DNA from: Congeria kusceri
Lineage: Eukaryota; Mollusca; Bivalvia; Myida; Dreissenidae
Length of the DNA stretch: 64,000 nt
Direction: 5' to 3'
NCBI GenBank assembly: GCA_027627225.1
Contig: CM051029.1
Location: 71,286,578 to 71,350,577, forward strand
Position numbers and translations under genes: made by a program. How positions within the stretch are numbered: the first letter of the stretch is position 1; each line of letters starts with the position of its first letter. Below, one piece after another: positions 12,001-23,828 of the stretch. The notes below the pieces were generated by a model that was not told the DNA's origin, ran no database searches, and worked only from the letters and a program-made list of their open reading frames with translations.

Positions 12001-13089
12001 GGTCAGATATGGAGTTTTTTGTTGTTTAAATTTAGGGTGAAGGTCGTGACATCAGAACCCTAACTATGTTAGATACATGCTCAGGACGAACTATCATCCC
12101 TTATTTTTCCAAACATTTTAAGTAGATACAAATTAATTTCAATGATTATATTTGAAAACACAACACATTACACGTGAATTTTGCAAGCGTTTTTCCAACA
12201 TTGACGTGAACGTCATTTGGAAGAAAAGTCGCACGGCCAGTCACAGTTATAATCAACAAAACCATATATTGTTACTTTCAGTGCAAAACATCGAAGTGAT
12301 AACTAAGGTATCTATCTTAAAGCGTGTATATAGAAATGCGTAATACTGTATCAATAACAAATCAAATTAATAATAGTCGGTAAAATGGCAGTGAAAACCG
12401 AAGAAAACTGTCAATGTTGACCTTTATTTTCCAATACAGGCGATCTCAGCGTATTGTAAAATAAGAATCTAACCATTCTCCTTTTTTCTGTAACTGATTT
12501 GTAATCCATCATGACTAAACAAATTTACCCCGACTATATTTCTATACGCGTCAAACACATTTAATGTCCTAGTTTCAGGTGAAAGGTATGTTAATCTCAA
12601 TCATGATTTTTCCATGGAGAAATCTCATTGTAGTCAGTGAAGCGTTTCGAGGGTTGTCTGAAAACCTATACTAGTATTAAAAATTGAATACAGGTAATGG
12701 TACAATAAACTGACAAAACAGTAATTTTAAACAAAGTACCATGGGTTTTCATTTTAAACAAAGTACCATGGGTTTTCAATGTAAATTAACTCTAAATGTT
12801 CAGAAATTTACAAAGTGATTTTATTTCATAAATTGTTGAATTAATTATATAGTTCAAACTACAAATACTGTACAACATGTTTCATAGACGGCCCTCAAAA
12901 TGTCCTTTCCAGTTGATATTACTGTCATAAATACACTTATTCGTGGAAAGCATGGTAACTGAGAAAATCGACACAATGTTTTGTAAATAGAGCGACATTT
13001 GTCTTAAATAATCCCGTAGGCATGTAAACATAAGGGAACGTTTCAAAACCATGAACTTAAATAACAACATACCTTTTCAATACTTGTAC

Positions 13090-13624
13090 CTGAACGGAGT
13101 GTGGGGAGGTGCAATGCTGTCGCTGCGGTGAGGGCTGGCTGGGGTTTTTTTCTGCCGCTTTCTTGGTCTTTTAAATTCTAGAACGGGCCCGTTCCTCTAA
13201 TTCTCTTATCGTCCTCGGAGTCGGACACCACGTCAATTCGCTCGTTTTCCGCTATGGTGGCCCATCCGGCGGAAGAGGAATCTGATATTCTTATAAGCTT
13301 GTTGCGGTGCTTTAGCTTGCGTACCGCCTCGTCTACGTACTCGTTGATTTTAGGAGCATTCCTAAACTGAATTGCTTTCGAAGCCTCTTCTAAAAGCTCC
13401 AGAATTTCTTCATTGAAATGAAATTGTTTCTTGTTATAAATATTTTTGAAAGTTACTACATTGTCTACTCTCACCTTCAGTTTTACATTTTCGACAGCCC
13501 ATTCCTGGTCCTCCTGGTCCTCCTTCACGTCCCGCTTTAAGTCCTTAAATGTGGTATCAAAATATTGTTTCAATTCATCCACGACTTTACTTTTTAACTC
13601 GTTTGATTCTTCTTGCTCTGACAT
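13090..13624 (-). pseudogene. DIRS-type Gag-like coding region
   Basis: An ATG-started frame of 148 codons (13624-13178) encodes an acidic, helical protein: a lysine/glutamate-rich N-terminus, QFHFNEEILELLEEASKAI (residues about 65-85), an RNKLIRISD..GWATIAENE motif (about 106-128) and an acidic SDSEDDKRI tail. From memory this domain order is typical of Gag-like ORF1 of mollusc DIRS elements. The frame stops at GPF inside a 14-bp palindrome (GAACGGGCCCGTTC). A shifted frame continues through a basic KRPRKRQKK stretch to a donor-like TTCAG|GTACAAG at 13090. It could alternatively be a domesticated Gag. Confidence 0.6.
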
Positions 13625-13999
13625 TGTAACGTGCTGCCAATAAAGACCTCGAATGGCGGTTTACACCCAGTCCACCTTTATATACCAAGCCAAAATCACC
13701 ACTTTCACGTGCTGAAAGAGCGCCAAAAACAGATAACCTGTAGAACTACTTTCGCACAAAAAATAGTACCAAAACAATTTGTGAAACGTAAATAATTTTA
13801 TTTGTTTTCTACGATTATTTTTTATGCTGATTTTTAGTTTTGTTAGTTTTGTGGGTGTTTGCATTTTCTTGTTATTGTTCTATTGTAGAACTTTTGTTGT
13901 GTTGTTTTTGTAGTCTGTTTATATTGTTTAGATTTTTATACCGTCATTACATAAACATTTATCCTGCTACTAACCCAAACAGTGACCTAATAAAGCGCT

Positions 14000-14900
14000 G
14001 ACCGTATAAACTTGTTGATATCCGGCAGTAGATCACGTGACTGTGATATACCGTCAACATGTATTCCTACACGCCGGATAACAACATTATCGAGAATGAC
14101 ACAGCATAAAGTCTACTTACCAGAGATTTTCATGTTCACTTTGTGTTGTCTAGTTTAACAGAGTTAACGACAAATGAGTTGTTTGTCCTCACATTCCATT
14201 TGACTGGTTAACAACAACTTCTTTCCAGTTCCATTCCATTTTTCAACACACTTGAATCTGATGCAAGCGGGTTATTCTTTGTGGATATACAAAGAAATAA
14301 CCTTTCATATTAATTTCCAATGAAAAGAAATGAAAAAACGTTATCAGATTTTAACGTAGAACTAAACATTGTATGATTTATTTCACTGTCGGTTACACTG
14401 TCCTCCACCCACAACTATCCGAGTAAATCGTAGAAAATTGAAAAGGGATCAATCTCACCGTTTCCATTCGACGCAAATACTCCATACACTTTTTATCTGA
14501 ATGTTATTGCATAATATAATCCATCCAAAAAACAGAAACACTAAATATTTATTCCGATTTCATGTATTTTAAACTGCAAAACACTTGCGTTCTGGTTTGA
14601 CTACATTGTGTAAACTTACAACTCAAAATGAATGACGTAGTTGGTGTGACGTAATTTAACTCTTTAAAAACCAATATAATCTGGCTTAAAACAACAGCAG
14701 ATTTACTACGTCATGTTCGTGCCGTATTGATATCAGCAAATAAGATTTATTAGTATTTTACTTTTGCTTTTTGAAAAAGGTGATTAAGAAATAGAGAACT
14801 ATTTTTTCCGGGTAGTATGCATTCATGCAAGCGAGTTATTAGGTCCAGGCCCGTCTAGAATAAATTTTTTTAATTTAAAACTTTAGTGTTTGGTGTTTTT
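14000..14900. other. No gene seen
   Basis: AT-rich unique-looking sequence without open frames of interest. Confidence 0.4.
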
Positions 14901-14922
14901 AAATTTAATTGAATAGAAATCA

Positions 14923-15085
14923 GGATAAATAGAATACACGGTAGGTGCCGGGAAGGAGATAGTTTATCCGGTTCGGCCCGAAAACAAAAATATGGCTCGC
15001 TAAAGCTCGCCCTATTTTCATTTTCTAAGCCTCACCGGATAAACTTTCTCCATCCCGGCACCAACCATGTATTCTCTATTTATCT
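14923..15085. mobile_element. Foldback (hairpin) MITE-like element
   Basis: The two halves are near-perfect inverted copies: left arm ggataaatagaatacac..GGTGCCGGGA..GTTTATCCGG..GCTCGC and right arm GCTCGCC..CCGGATAAAC..TCCCGGCACC..TCTATTTATC. Arms are about 75 nt with almost no loop and around 85% complementary. It has no coding capacity. Flanking duplications were not identified. Confidence 0.8.
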
Positions 15086-15089
15086 AGTT

Positions 15090-17340
15090 TATTGTAGAGC
15101 ATACCATAGCTATTTACCAATAGTTTACATTGAACACACGCACATACGGTACATCCATATTCTGAATGTCCAAAGTATCACTTGGTAAAGAGTAACATGA
15201 ACTGAGTTCTAGCTGATATAAGTGGGATTTAATATCAATACATGGATGTTGTGACGTCGCGCAAGCTAACCCGGCACAACTTAAAAATAAGCCTACCCCA
15301 TATACAAATTGATTTGCAAAATTAATGTCACTAATAATGGTAAAGTACAATGCGTCGATTTTATCGTAATGAAATGCGGATTTATGTCGTATAAAATGTA
15401 TGTTCTTGTTGTAAACATAATTTCATATACAACGTGAAAAGAAAGACAAGTCATAGAGAAAACGTCGTGTAAGATGTAACCGATAGATGCACTATATTTC
15501 ATTTTGTCCTGAAGATATAATCGTTCTATGTAATATTTTTCACATGAAAGCACTACACGACATTACGGAAATGACTAACATTGAAATACTGACCGGAAAT
15601 ATTCGAACGTTCAACCTGATTTCGGTATTGGCGGTTGAAAGATAATTGATAAACATGTAAGATTGAAAGAAAAATACAAAAAAAAAATCAACGAAAGCTG
15701 AAATGGTAGGCGCTTTTTATATACTATTCTTTATAATATTGTGATATAAATTGAAATATATAATAGTGTTGTACTCTTTTAAATGTTCAGTGAATTTTAT
15801 AGAATTTCTCGTAGTAGTTTGTATAAAAATCATTAAAACGCGTGTGGAGGAAAATTGTAACGTTTTACTAAAAAAGTTTGTTTAAAATAATTGCGCATAA
15901 TCGGTATACTGTAAAATATGTAAGTAGTTAAGCGAACTTCACATACGTTGATTTCGATAATAGTGTTTTGTCGTTAGATTCGATTCGTAAAATATTAAGC
16001 AGGTTCAACTTAAATAAATCGTATTATTTTACAACAATCTGTGTGGTGGAAAATTGTAACGCTTGGAATTTTGACGCTGTTTACAGACATATTTAGGGAG
16101 ATCAGTATCTGTTATTGCATGTTTATTGTTCCCTGGGATCGGAAACTGTTAACCGAGATGACAGAGATGATTTTATTTCTCGCACGTAAAAAAGAACCGA
16201 AAAATCCACCAAGTTCTTAGCGCCCGTGACTGATCAGTAACAACACGTAGCTTATCGTGTTATTCGGGCAATTCCTATGCAAATATTATGTATTACGAGT
16301 GTGTTATTGATGAAACGCTAGGACCCATAAAAAGAATAACAATTCAACCTTTGCGAACACCATCTTCTGACAGTTTGAGTTTGCTGGACAAATCATTGTC
16401 CGAAAGGAAATAAGCAGTGTTATTTGTCCAGGAAATATGCTTGCAACTAGGAATATGGATGACGAGTCATGCCGATAATATAATTTACAGGCCACTGCAA
16501 TTGTTGTTTCGTTACGAAAGGCGCACCATGATAAATAGGTGCTGAATTTCAAGCTGGTGATTAATTGATCCATAGGTATTATTTCCGCGCAACGGATGGG
16601 ACATTTGTTAATCAAGACCTGATTAAGAGATATAAGGCCACAGTCCGTAGCGTAGTATAGATATGTGCAATGAAATATGGTTATTGAACAATGGACTTTA
16701 ATTGATAAATTCCTTGCACAGGCGCATTCTTAAATCGCTGTAGATACTTGTTTTTACTTTATAATTATTTAACGCATTTATTTAAATATTAATTGTCAAA
16801 CATTGTTAATTACATGATATAACTCAAAACATGAGCTGTCATTTGAATGTATCACAAGGGGCATTTATAGAACAATATAAAATACAATGAATACAAACTT
16901 AGCAAAACTGTTCCAAAATGAACACATTATTTGATAAAATGATTACAGTGACTATTAGTCTATTCTAACTTGAACAATTATTAAACTGTAATTTAAACAA
17001 AAATATGCCGGTTAAGTATAAATGAAAACGAGCGCCTTGACTGAGCTTCAAAGATCGATGATACTTGACAGATGTTGACGTTACGTTTATGTACCGGGCT
17101 AGCTTGCGCGACTTCTGTACGATTTGAACACTCTCACCAGTTTGCGACCTAAATGACGTGTATACGATTTCCAAAAGTTGTATATATTTTTCTTCCTGTA
17201 TATACACAAAAGAGCATAACACGTAATGCATACTTAAATCAAGAGCATTTGGATTATTCTTAAGCACTCTGCATAGTGCTGAGAGTCAACATGAGTTATT
17301 ATAAATCGTTAATAGTCAATTGCCTACGTTTAAACTTTGT
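15090..17340. other. No supportable gene
   Basis: Minus-strand open frames of 103 codons (16304-16615) and 100 codons (16965-17267) occur here. Neither has recognisable motifs or convincing splice sites, and both look like chance frames. The motif GGAAAATTGTAACG occurs twice (about 15849 and 16048) without clear meaning. Confidence 0.4.
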
Positions 17341-17355
17341 CATTGTCAACAGTTT

Positions 17356-17476
17356 TAAGTGTTAGTACATACTTAATCACAAGTGTAAGTACATACTTAA
17401 TCACAAGTGTTGGTACATACTTAACCACATGTGTTGGTACATACTTAATCACAAGTGTTAGTACATACTTAATTAC
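17356..17476. repeat. 24-bp tandem repeat
   Basis: Five copies of tgttagtacatacttaatca plus 4 nt, with a few substitutions. Confidence 0.85.
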
Positions 17477-17659
17477 TATTGTCATTAGTGGAAATTATTA
17501 ACGATTCATCTGCGTAGCTCATTTTGTTTATACGCATCATAATTTCTTAGAAATGCATTCGTATCAGTTGTCTCTGTTTTTTCAATACATTATATATTTA
17601 TCTACAAAACGGCTAGGTAATGCACGTCTTAAATGATTTAAGACAGTGTTTCCTTAATT

Positions 17660-18805
17660 AATTTCACTGCGTTCAGAGGAACGTTTTCAAGACAGCCATT
17701 TGGGTTATAAAGGCATTACATGTTTTACTTAATAATTGTAAACGTTATCAATTGAAACCCAAGTTTTTATGTCAATTATTTGATGCTTTTGTTGGGTCGA
17801 TTTTAGGATATGCTTCAGAGGTATGGGGGAATTCAAAGTCGAAAGAGATAGAACGAATTCATCTTAAATTTTGTAAACAAATTCTTCAAATTAAAACAAA
17901 TACATCTTCTGTTGGTGTTTATGGCGAATTGGGCCGTTACCCTTTGTATATTTCAAGATATGTTAAAATTATAAAATATTGGTGTAAATTATTACACACT
18001 AATAATATTATATTGAAAACAGTATACCACCAAGCCCTTCTAGATTGTGAGAAAGAGTTACCAAATTGGGTTTCCAATGTAAAAAAATTGTTAAATGATC
18101 ACGGTTTTTCATATGTTTTTGACAATTGTGCAAATGTTGATGTTACTTCGTTTCTTCCGATGTTTAAACAGCGTGTTATTGAAGTATTTATACAACAATG
18201 GTCAGTGGGGATAGAAAGAAATGCCGCACTCGAAAACTATAAACATATTAAACACAGATTTGAATATGAAACTTATCTTGATACCTTACCACATAATCTA
18301 AGATGCTTCTTCACGAGGCTTAGATTGTCAGAACATCCCCTCCGAATTCAAACAGGCCGGTATAGTAGGAATCAACGTTTTTGCTTATTATGCAATAAAA
18401 ATGATATTGAAGACGAATACCATTTTATGTGTATATGCCCTTCATTTGAAGATTTAAGAAAGAAATGTTTATCCCGTTATTATTTTAAGAAACCTTCAAT
18501 GTTTAAATTCCTTGAATTAATCAATACGCAAAATAAAACTTTATTGTTTAATGTTGCTAGATTTTTAAAGCAGGCGTTGGCTCTTAGAAATTCCACGCTA
18601 TTAGCTATTCATTGATTTTGTTCACCCTCTTTTTCCTTTCTTTTTTTCTTATTTTCTCAAAAGACTGTATTGTATGGTATCTACTTTCTAAGCCTTTTAA
18701 CTTATTATGTGACATATAATTGTTTATTTGTACTGAATTTGCTTTGACGATGTACTTTTGTGCAAGTCACCAATAAAATTTCTGTTCTGTTCTGTTCTGT
18801 TATTG
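17660..18805 (+). mobile_element. 5'-truncated LINE, 3' end
   Basis: A coding region of roughly 300 residues, a 3' UTR, an AATAAA signal (near 18770) and a short (TTCTG)n tail (18778-18800) form the 3' end of a non-LTR retrotransposon. The 5' side stops abruptly near 17660-17700, the usual outcome of incomplete target-primed reverse transcription. Tails of short microsatellite units are typical of CR1/L2-like clades, but the clade was not established. Confidence 0.85.
17662..18615 (+). pseudogene. LINE reverse transcriptase C-terminal region
   Basis: The frame is open from just after a stop at 17661 to the stop at 18613-18615. It carries the post-catalytic 'thumb' signature of LINE RTs: KALHVLLNN, then LFDAFVGSILGYASEVWG (near 17770-17830). 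Near the end a Cys/His motif CLLCNK..DEYHFMCICP (about 18390-18445) matches the CCHC-like zinc-binding C-terminus of many LINE ORF2 proteins. The endonuclease and the catalytic RT core (YxDD) are absent, so this is a dead fragment without its own start codon. The reading frame itself is intact, suggesting a fairly recent insertion. Confidence 0.88.
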
Positions 18806-19309
18806 TTTTGTCTACTGGTTACGCATGCGAAATTAAATTCCTTCATTGTTACATATAAAATATTCCATGTTTGATCTAAAGCTTTTTTTAAATATATCAC
18901 CATACATTGTTTGAAAGATAAGGTCATTCTCTTTTGAAAAGTCAGCATTTTAAAAATTCTATACGTTGAAACTCAAAATATTTATCTTAGAATAAACACA
19001 CCGGTTTTGACAGGCATGGAAGCTGCCATTTTTGTGCATGAATACATGGGCCAAAAGTTATGAAGCTGGAAACCACTATGACAAAGTAGTGCAAATAACA
19101 GGCTTTTTCTCTTATTTCCTACATACATACCTTCAAATTGATGCCAAAACGTATTATATTAACTGTATTTTAAAAATCGTATGCACTATACACCGAACCA
19201 TATGTGTCTATTATCTGACAGTCACACCCTGAGGGTATGACTTCCGTTTTGTGGTAATTAGACCTACTTCCTGTTAGCATTCTAACGGCCGAAAATATAC
19301 ATGAGGCGT

Positions 19310-19550
19310 GTCGTGGGTAACCAGAGCTTAATGCATGTTCGTAAAGTGTCGTCCCGGATTAGCCTATGCGGACTAGCCTGTGCAGTCCGCACAGGCTAAT
19401 CCGGGACGACACTTTCCGCCTACAGTGGATTTATGTTTTAAAGATACTTCCTTGAAACAGAAAATACCATAAAAACGGAAAGTGTCGTCCTGGATTAGCC
19501 TGTGCGGACGGCAAAGGATAATGGTTTCCCAAGACACGCCTCATTTGTTT
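19310..19550. mobile_element. Palindromic dispersed repeat (Dreissena-type)
   Basis: GTCGTCCCGGATTAGCC..GCGGA is followed by its inverted copy TCCGCACAGGCTAATCC..GACGAC, forming a hairpin over about 19348-19413. A third partial copy lies at 19480-19515 (AAGTGTCGTCCTGGATTAGC). Outer segments 'accagagcttaatgcatg' and 'caagacacgcctcat' frame it. A partial copy occurs at 52058-52110. From memory this family is extremely frequent in Dreissena; that identification was not checked. Confidence 0.8.
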
Positions 19551-20479
19551 TCACTAATGACTTAAAGGTGAACGGTCAAGCTTCTAACAAATGTTATTTA
19601 TTATTTCGTTCAATAACCTATGACACAATTTATATTAAGTAGGATATGTCAGATAAATGTAGGTTAAAAACATATTCTTCTGTAAGTATTTGGCAATATT
19701 TGATATAATTAGACTACACATAGTCCTTACTCTCTTCGTCTTAGACATCTGCTACCAGATTGTGTTATCAACTGATCAGTATTTTTCAATCTAAACTACT
19801 AGACAAAGGATTAAAATATTTTATCTTTGATATCAATGGAAATGGATCCTTAGTAGTCGGGGATTCCTGCTGTCACCACGACGGAGATCATAATTTTTAA
19901 TGGCCACGACAAACAACGATGACAATAGCCTGTGTCTTCCTATACAATCACGTGTCAAAAGTAGTATGAAGGTTTGCAAAGTTTTGGGCATGACGAATCC
20001 TGATTGCTGATTGGCTGATGGGTTTACGAATCATTTAATTATAGTGGACTTAGACGTAATCGAATGTGTTGCATTATTTCAGCCTTATGCATTTGCAATT
20101 TAAGTTCAACTATCTTTATAATCAAACAATAAGAAATAAGCAAACAAATGCAGCGTTTTTGTATACGTAGTCAAAAGGAAATAAAAAAAAACAATAGAAT
20201 TTTTTCGCGCATTGTTTTCATGTTTTTCAAAACCCTATTACTGTTTATTTCAATACAAATGTTTAAGATAATTCTGATTTATGACTATGTAAGATGCCTG
20301 TCTAATTAAGTTGTCCAAGATTGTAACTTTAATATGATGTTAATATAATAATATACAGCCTGTTGCCGAAAAATTGATTATTACAATTGAGAAAATATGA
20401 CATTGTTCTTGAATGATTCAGTTGCGTGCATTATCTCTCTTAGATCTGGTTCTACCAGAATATGAACACGATTACTAAT

Positions 20480-21237
20480 GGTAAATGTTCAACTACAATG
20501 AATATGCTGGTTGTCTTATACAACTACAATGAATATGCTGGTAGTCTTATACAACTACAATTAATATCCTGGTAGTCTTATACAACTACAATGAATATGC
20601 TGGTAGTCTTATACAACTACAATTAATATGCTGGTAGTGTTTTACAACTACAATGAATATGCTGGTAGTCTTATACAACTACAATGAATATGCTGGTAGT
20701 CTTATACAACTACAATGAATATGCTGGTAGTCTTATACAACTACAATGAATATGCTGGTAGTCTTATACAACTACAATAATTATGCTGGTAGTCTTATAC
20801 AACAACAATGAATATGCTGGTAGTCTTATACAACTACAATTAATATGCTGGTAGTCTTATACAACTACAATGAATATGCTGGTAGTCTTATACAAATACA
20901 ATGAATATGCTGGTAGTCTTATACAACTACAATGAATATGCTGGTAGTCTTATACAACTACAATGAATATGCTGGTAGTATTATACAACTACAATGAATA
21001 TGCTGGTTGTCTTATACTACTACAATGAATATGCTGGTAGTTTTATACAACTACAATGAATATGCTGGTAGTCTTATACAACTACAATGAATATGCTGGT
21101 AGTCTTATACAACTACAATAATTATGCTGGTAGTCTTATACAACTACTATGAATATGCTGGTAGTCTTATACAACTACAATTAATATGCTGGTAGTCTTA
21201 TACAACTACAATGAATATGCTGGTAGTCTTATACAAC
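20480..21237. repeat. 31-bp satellite array 1
   Basis: About 24 copies of a 31-bp unit (acaactacaatgaatatgct + ggtagtcttat) with few substitutions. Variants with 'ttaatat' or 'ataattat' recur in both arrays. It shares unit, left flank (from about 20400) and right flank with the array at 26863-27796. Confidence 0.95.
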
Positions 21238-21575
21238 CATAATTATTCACCTGCAACCTCATAAACGAACGACAAAATGGAATAACAGACAACGATGGCG
21301 ATAAAAATGTAATTAACCCAAATCGAAATTAAAATGACACGATATGAATTATCCACTGAACACAGACTAATTAAATGGACTATGTCATCGAACAGGGCCT
21401 CAAAGGGGCAATTTCGTTAAAAAATATGAAATTTAGATATTAATACTGGCATATAATAACGATTAAAACAGGGTATATACCATGGAAAAGAGTATACGCA
21501 TTATGCGATAAAAATCAATTTATATTATGGGTTGTATCTGTTTGGCCCTTTTCCTGTTAACATTTTGACGTCATC
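21238..21575. mobile_element. Array-linked TIR element, truncated copy 1
   Basis: The right flank of array 1 is nearly identical to 27990-28320: ccataattattcacctgcaa through the left terminal motif AAATGGACTATGTCATCGAA (21374) and on to 'ttaacattttgacgtca'. The copy breaks off near 21575 and has no right terminus. Confidence 0.75.
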
Positions 21576-21639
21576 TGTAATGTTCTTTTGTAATGTTATT
21601 TTCGAATTATTACAGTATTAAGTTTATTTCTATTTTAAG

Positions 21640-22935
21640 TAACAGTCACATGACCTTTGATCTCTGGTGAAAAATAAAGTTTGTGCATAATCCTCACATT
21701 GCCACATTGCTGTTTATATGTCGTGTACAATCATCACCTTGCTCTTTCTATGTATACAAAGTTTCATCAAAGTATCTTCAGTACTTTTTGAGTTATCGCA
21801 GGATCCATGTTTTGGGGACGGGACAGACAGACAGAGTGAGACCGACGGACGAACAGACAGACAGACACACACAGACGGAGGGCAAACCCATACTCCAATC
21901 TGTGTACCAAGTTTCATGAAGTTTCATGATAATATCATAAGTACTTTTCAAAATATTACAGTATTAAGTTTATTTCTATTTTTAGTAACAGTCACGTGAC
22001 CTTTGACCTCTGGTGCAAAATAAAAGGTTGTGCATAATTCTCACATTGCTGTTGCTGCGTATACAAAGTTTCATCAAAGTGTCTTCAGTACTTACCGAGT
22101 TATCACAAGATCCAGGTTTTGGGGACGGACGAACAGACAGACATACGGACGAACAGATAGAGAGACACACAGACGGATGGCAAACCTATAGTTCAATCTC
22201 TGTACCAAGTTTCATGGTCATATCTTATGTCCATTTCGAATTATTACAGTATTTAGTTTAGTTCTATTTTTACTAACAGTCACGTGACCTTTGACCTCTG
22301 GTAAAAAAAGCTCATGCATAATCCTCACATTGCCACATTGCTGTTTATATGTATACCCAGTTTCATCGAAATAAGTTCAGTACTTTTTGAGTTATTGCAG
22401 GAACCAGGTTTTGGGGACGGACAGACAGACGGACGAACAGATAGAGAGACACACAGATGGATGGCAAACCTATAGTTCAATCTTTGTACCAAGTTTCGTT
22501 GTCATATCTTATGTACTTTTCGAATTATAACAGTATTATTTTATTTCTATTTTTAGTAACAGTCACGTGACCTTTGATCTCTGGTGAAAGATAAAACATC
22601 CTGCATAATCCTCACATTGCCATTTATATGTATACCAAGTTTCATCGAATATCTTCAGTACTTCTTGAGGTTTCGCAGGATCCAGTTTGTTTAATTTTAT
22701 TTCTTTTTTTTAGTAACAGTCACGTGACCTTTGACCTCTGGTAATAAATAAAAGGTCGTGCATAATACTCACATTGCCGTTTATATGTATACCAAGTTTC
22801 ATCGAAGTATCTTCAGCACTTTTTGAGTTATCGCAGGAACAAAATTTTGCGGACGGACGGCGTGACAGACGGACGGACGGACAGACGGAGGGCAAACCTA
22901 TAGTCCCCTCCAGTGAAACACCGGTAGGGGACTAA
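21640..22935 (+). repeat. Approximately 290-bp tandem repeat family
   Basis: Four full units and one partial unit begin 'taacagtcacgtgacctttg', contain 'aagtttcatcaaagtatctt', then 'ttttggggacgga' and a CAGACAGACGGACGG run, then 'caaacctatagttcaatct'. The last unit ends in an inverted repeat TAGTCCCCTCC..GGTAGGGGACTA (22901-22932), which looks like the true 3' terminus of the family. Confidence 0.85.
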
Positions 22936-23828
22936 TTACGTTAATACCGTAATTTCCGAAAGATGCGATACTACGAAAAACGCGATATTACGAACAAATC
23001 AGTGACTCCGGGACCACTCGTAGTATCGCGTTTCGTTTGTATGATCGCTTATCAAAAAGTTAATGACAACTAGTACCTTTTTTGTCAATCCATGACTTTT
23101 AAAATGAGATGACACCTATATTCAATATACGCATTTTCGTATGAACTATTGATTACTTTTTCTCCAATTATCGAAACACGCCTCCTCCAAATTCTAAAAG
23201 TTTTAATTGCGGTATTTTGCGAATGTTTATTTTCGACTGGTTGTTTAAATTTGCTTTTGGTTTTATCATAAATTTACAAGCGAACGCTAATGTAATTAGT
23301 TCAATTTCTGTACACATCTGGTAACATTTTCTTGAATGTTAACCATTTTATCATGAATGTCGGTTTATAACAGCTTTTCAGCCTATAGTACATTTGCTAC
23401 TCGATGTAACATGTCACTGGTGTAAATTAAGTTTTAGACAAGATGACATACTAAATTATTTTAATGTTAAAATTAGTATTAACTTTGTAGTTCTTTAGAA
23501 CACGGATTCGTGACCAGTTCGTGACCAGTTTCAACAAACGTGTTTTTTAACATGCATAACTTATTTTATTATTGCAAATATATAGAAAGGATCAATATAG
23601 TACGAAGGATATGTTCAACAAACGTTGTTGACTGTGAATATTATTTTTAGCTCTACTGAGTTTTTGAAAAAGAAAACACAAGAACACAAAAGAGCTATCA
23701 TCGTCGCCCGTGTTGGTGTCGGATTGGCGTTTTGGTTACGTCTTTCGTTTAGATCCACTTTTTCTAGCAAACTATTAGACCTACAGCTTGCAAACTTGGT
23801 ATTCACACTCTGATTAATGAGATCACAG
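22936..23828. other. No gene; short inverted motif
   Basis: Near 22960-23030, CGATACTACGA..ACGCGATA is followed by the inverted TCGTAGTATCGCG, perhaps the edge of a DNA transposon. The rest is AT-rich without supportable coding sequence. Confidence 0.4.

Noticed and set aside
16304..17267. Minus-strand frames of 103 and 100 codons
   Set aside because: No family signature, no matching splice sites, AT-rich composition typical of chance frames.
21683..22895. Open frames with RTDRHTD-like or SVCLSVRP-like peptides
   Set aside because: Translations of GACAGACGG simple runs inside the ~290-bp repeats.
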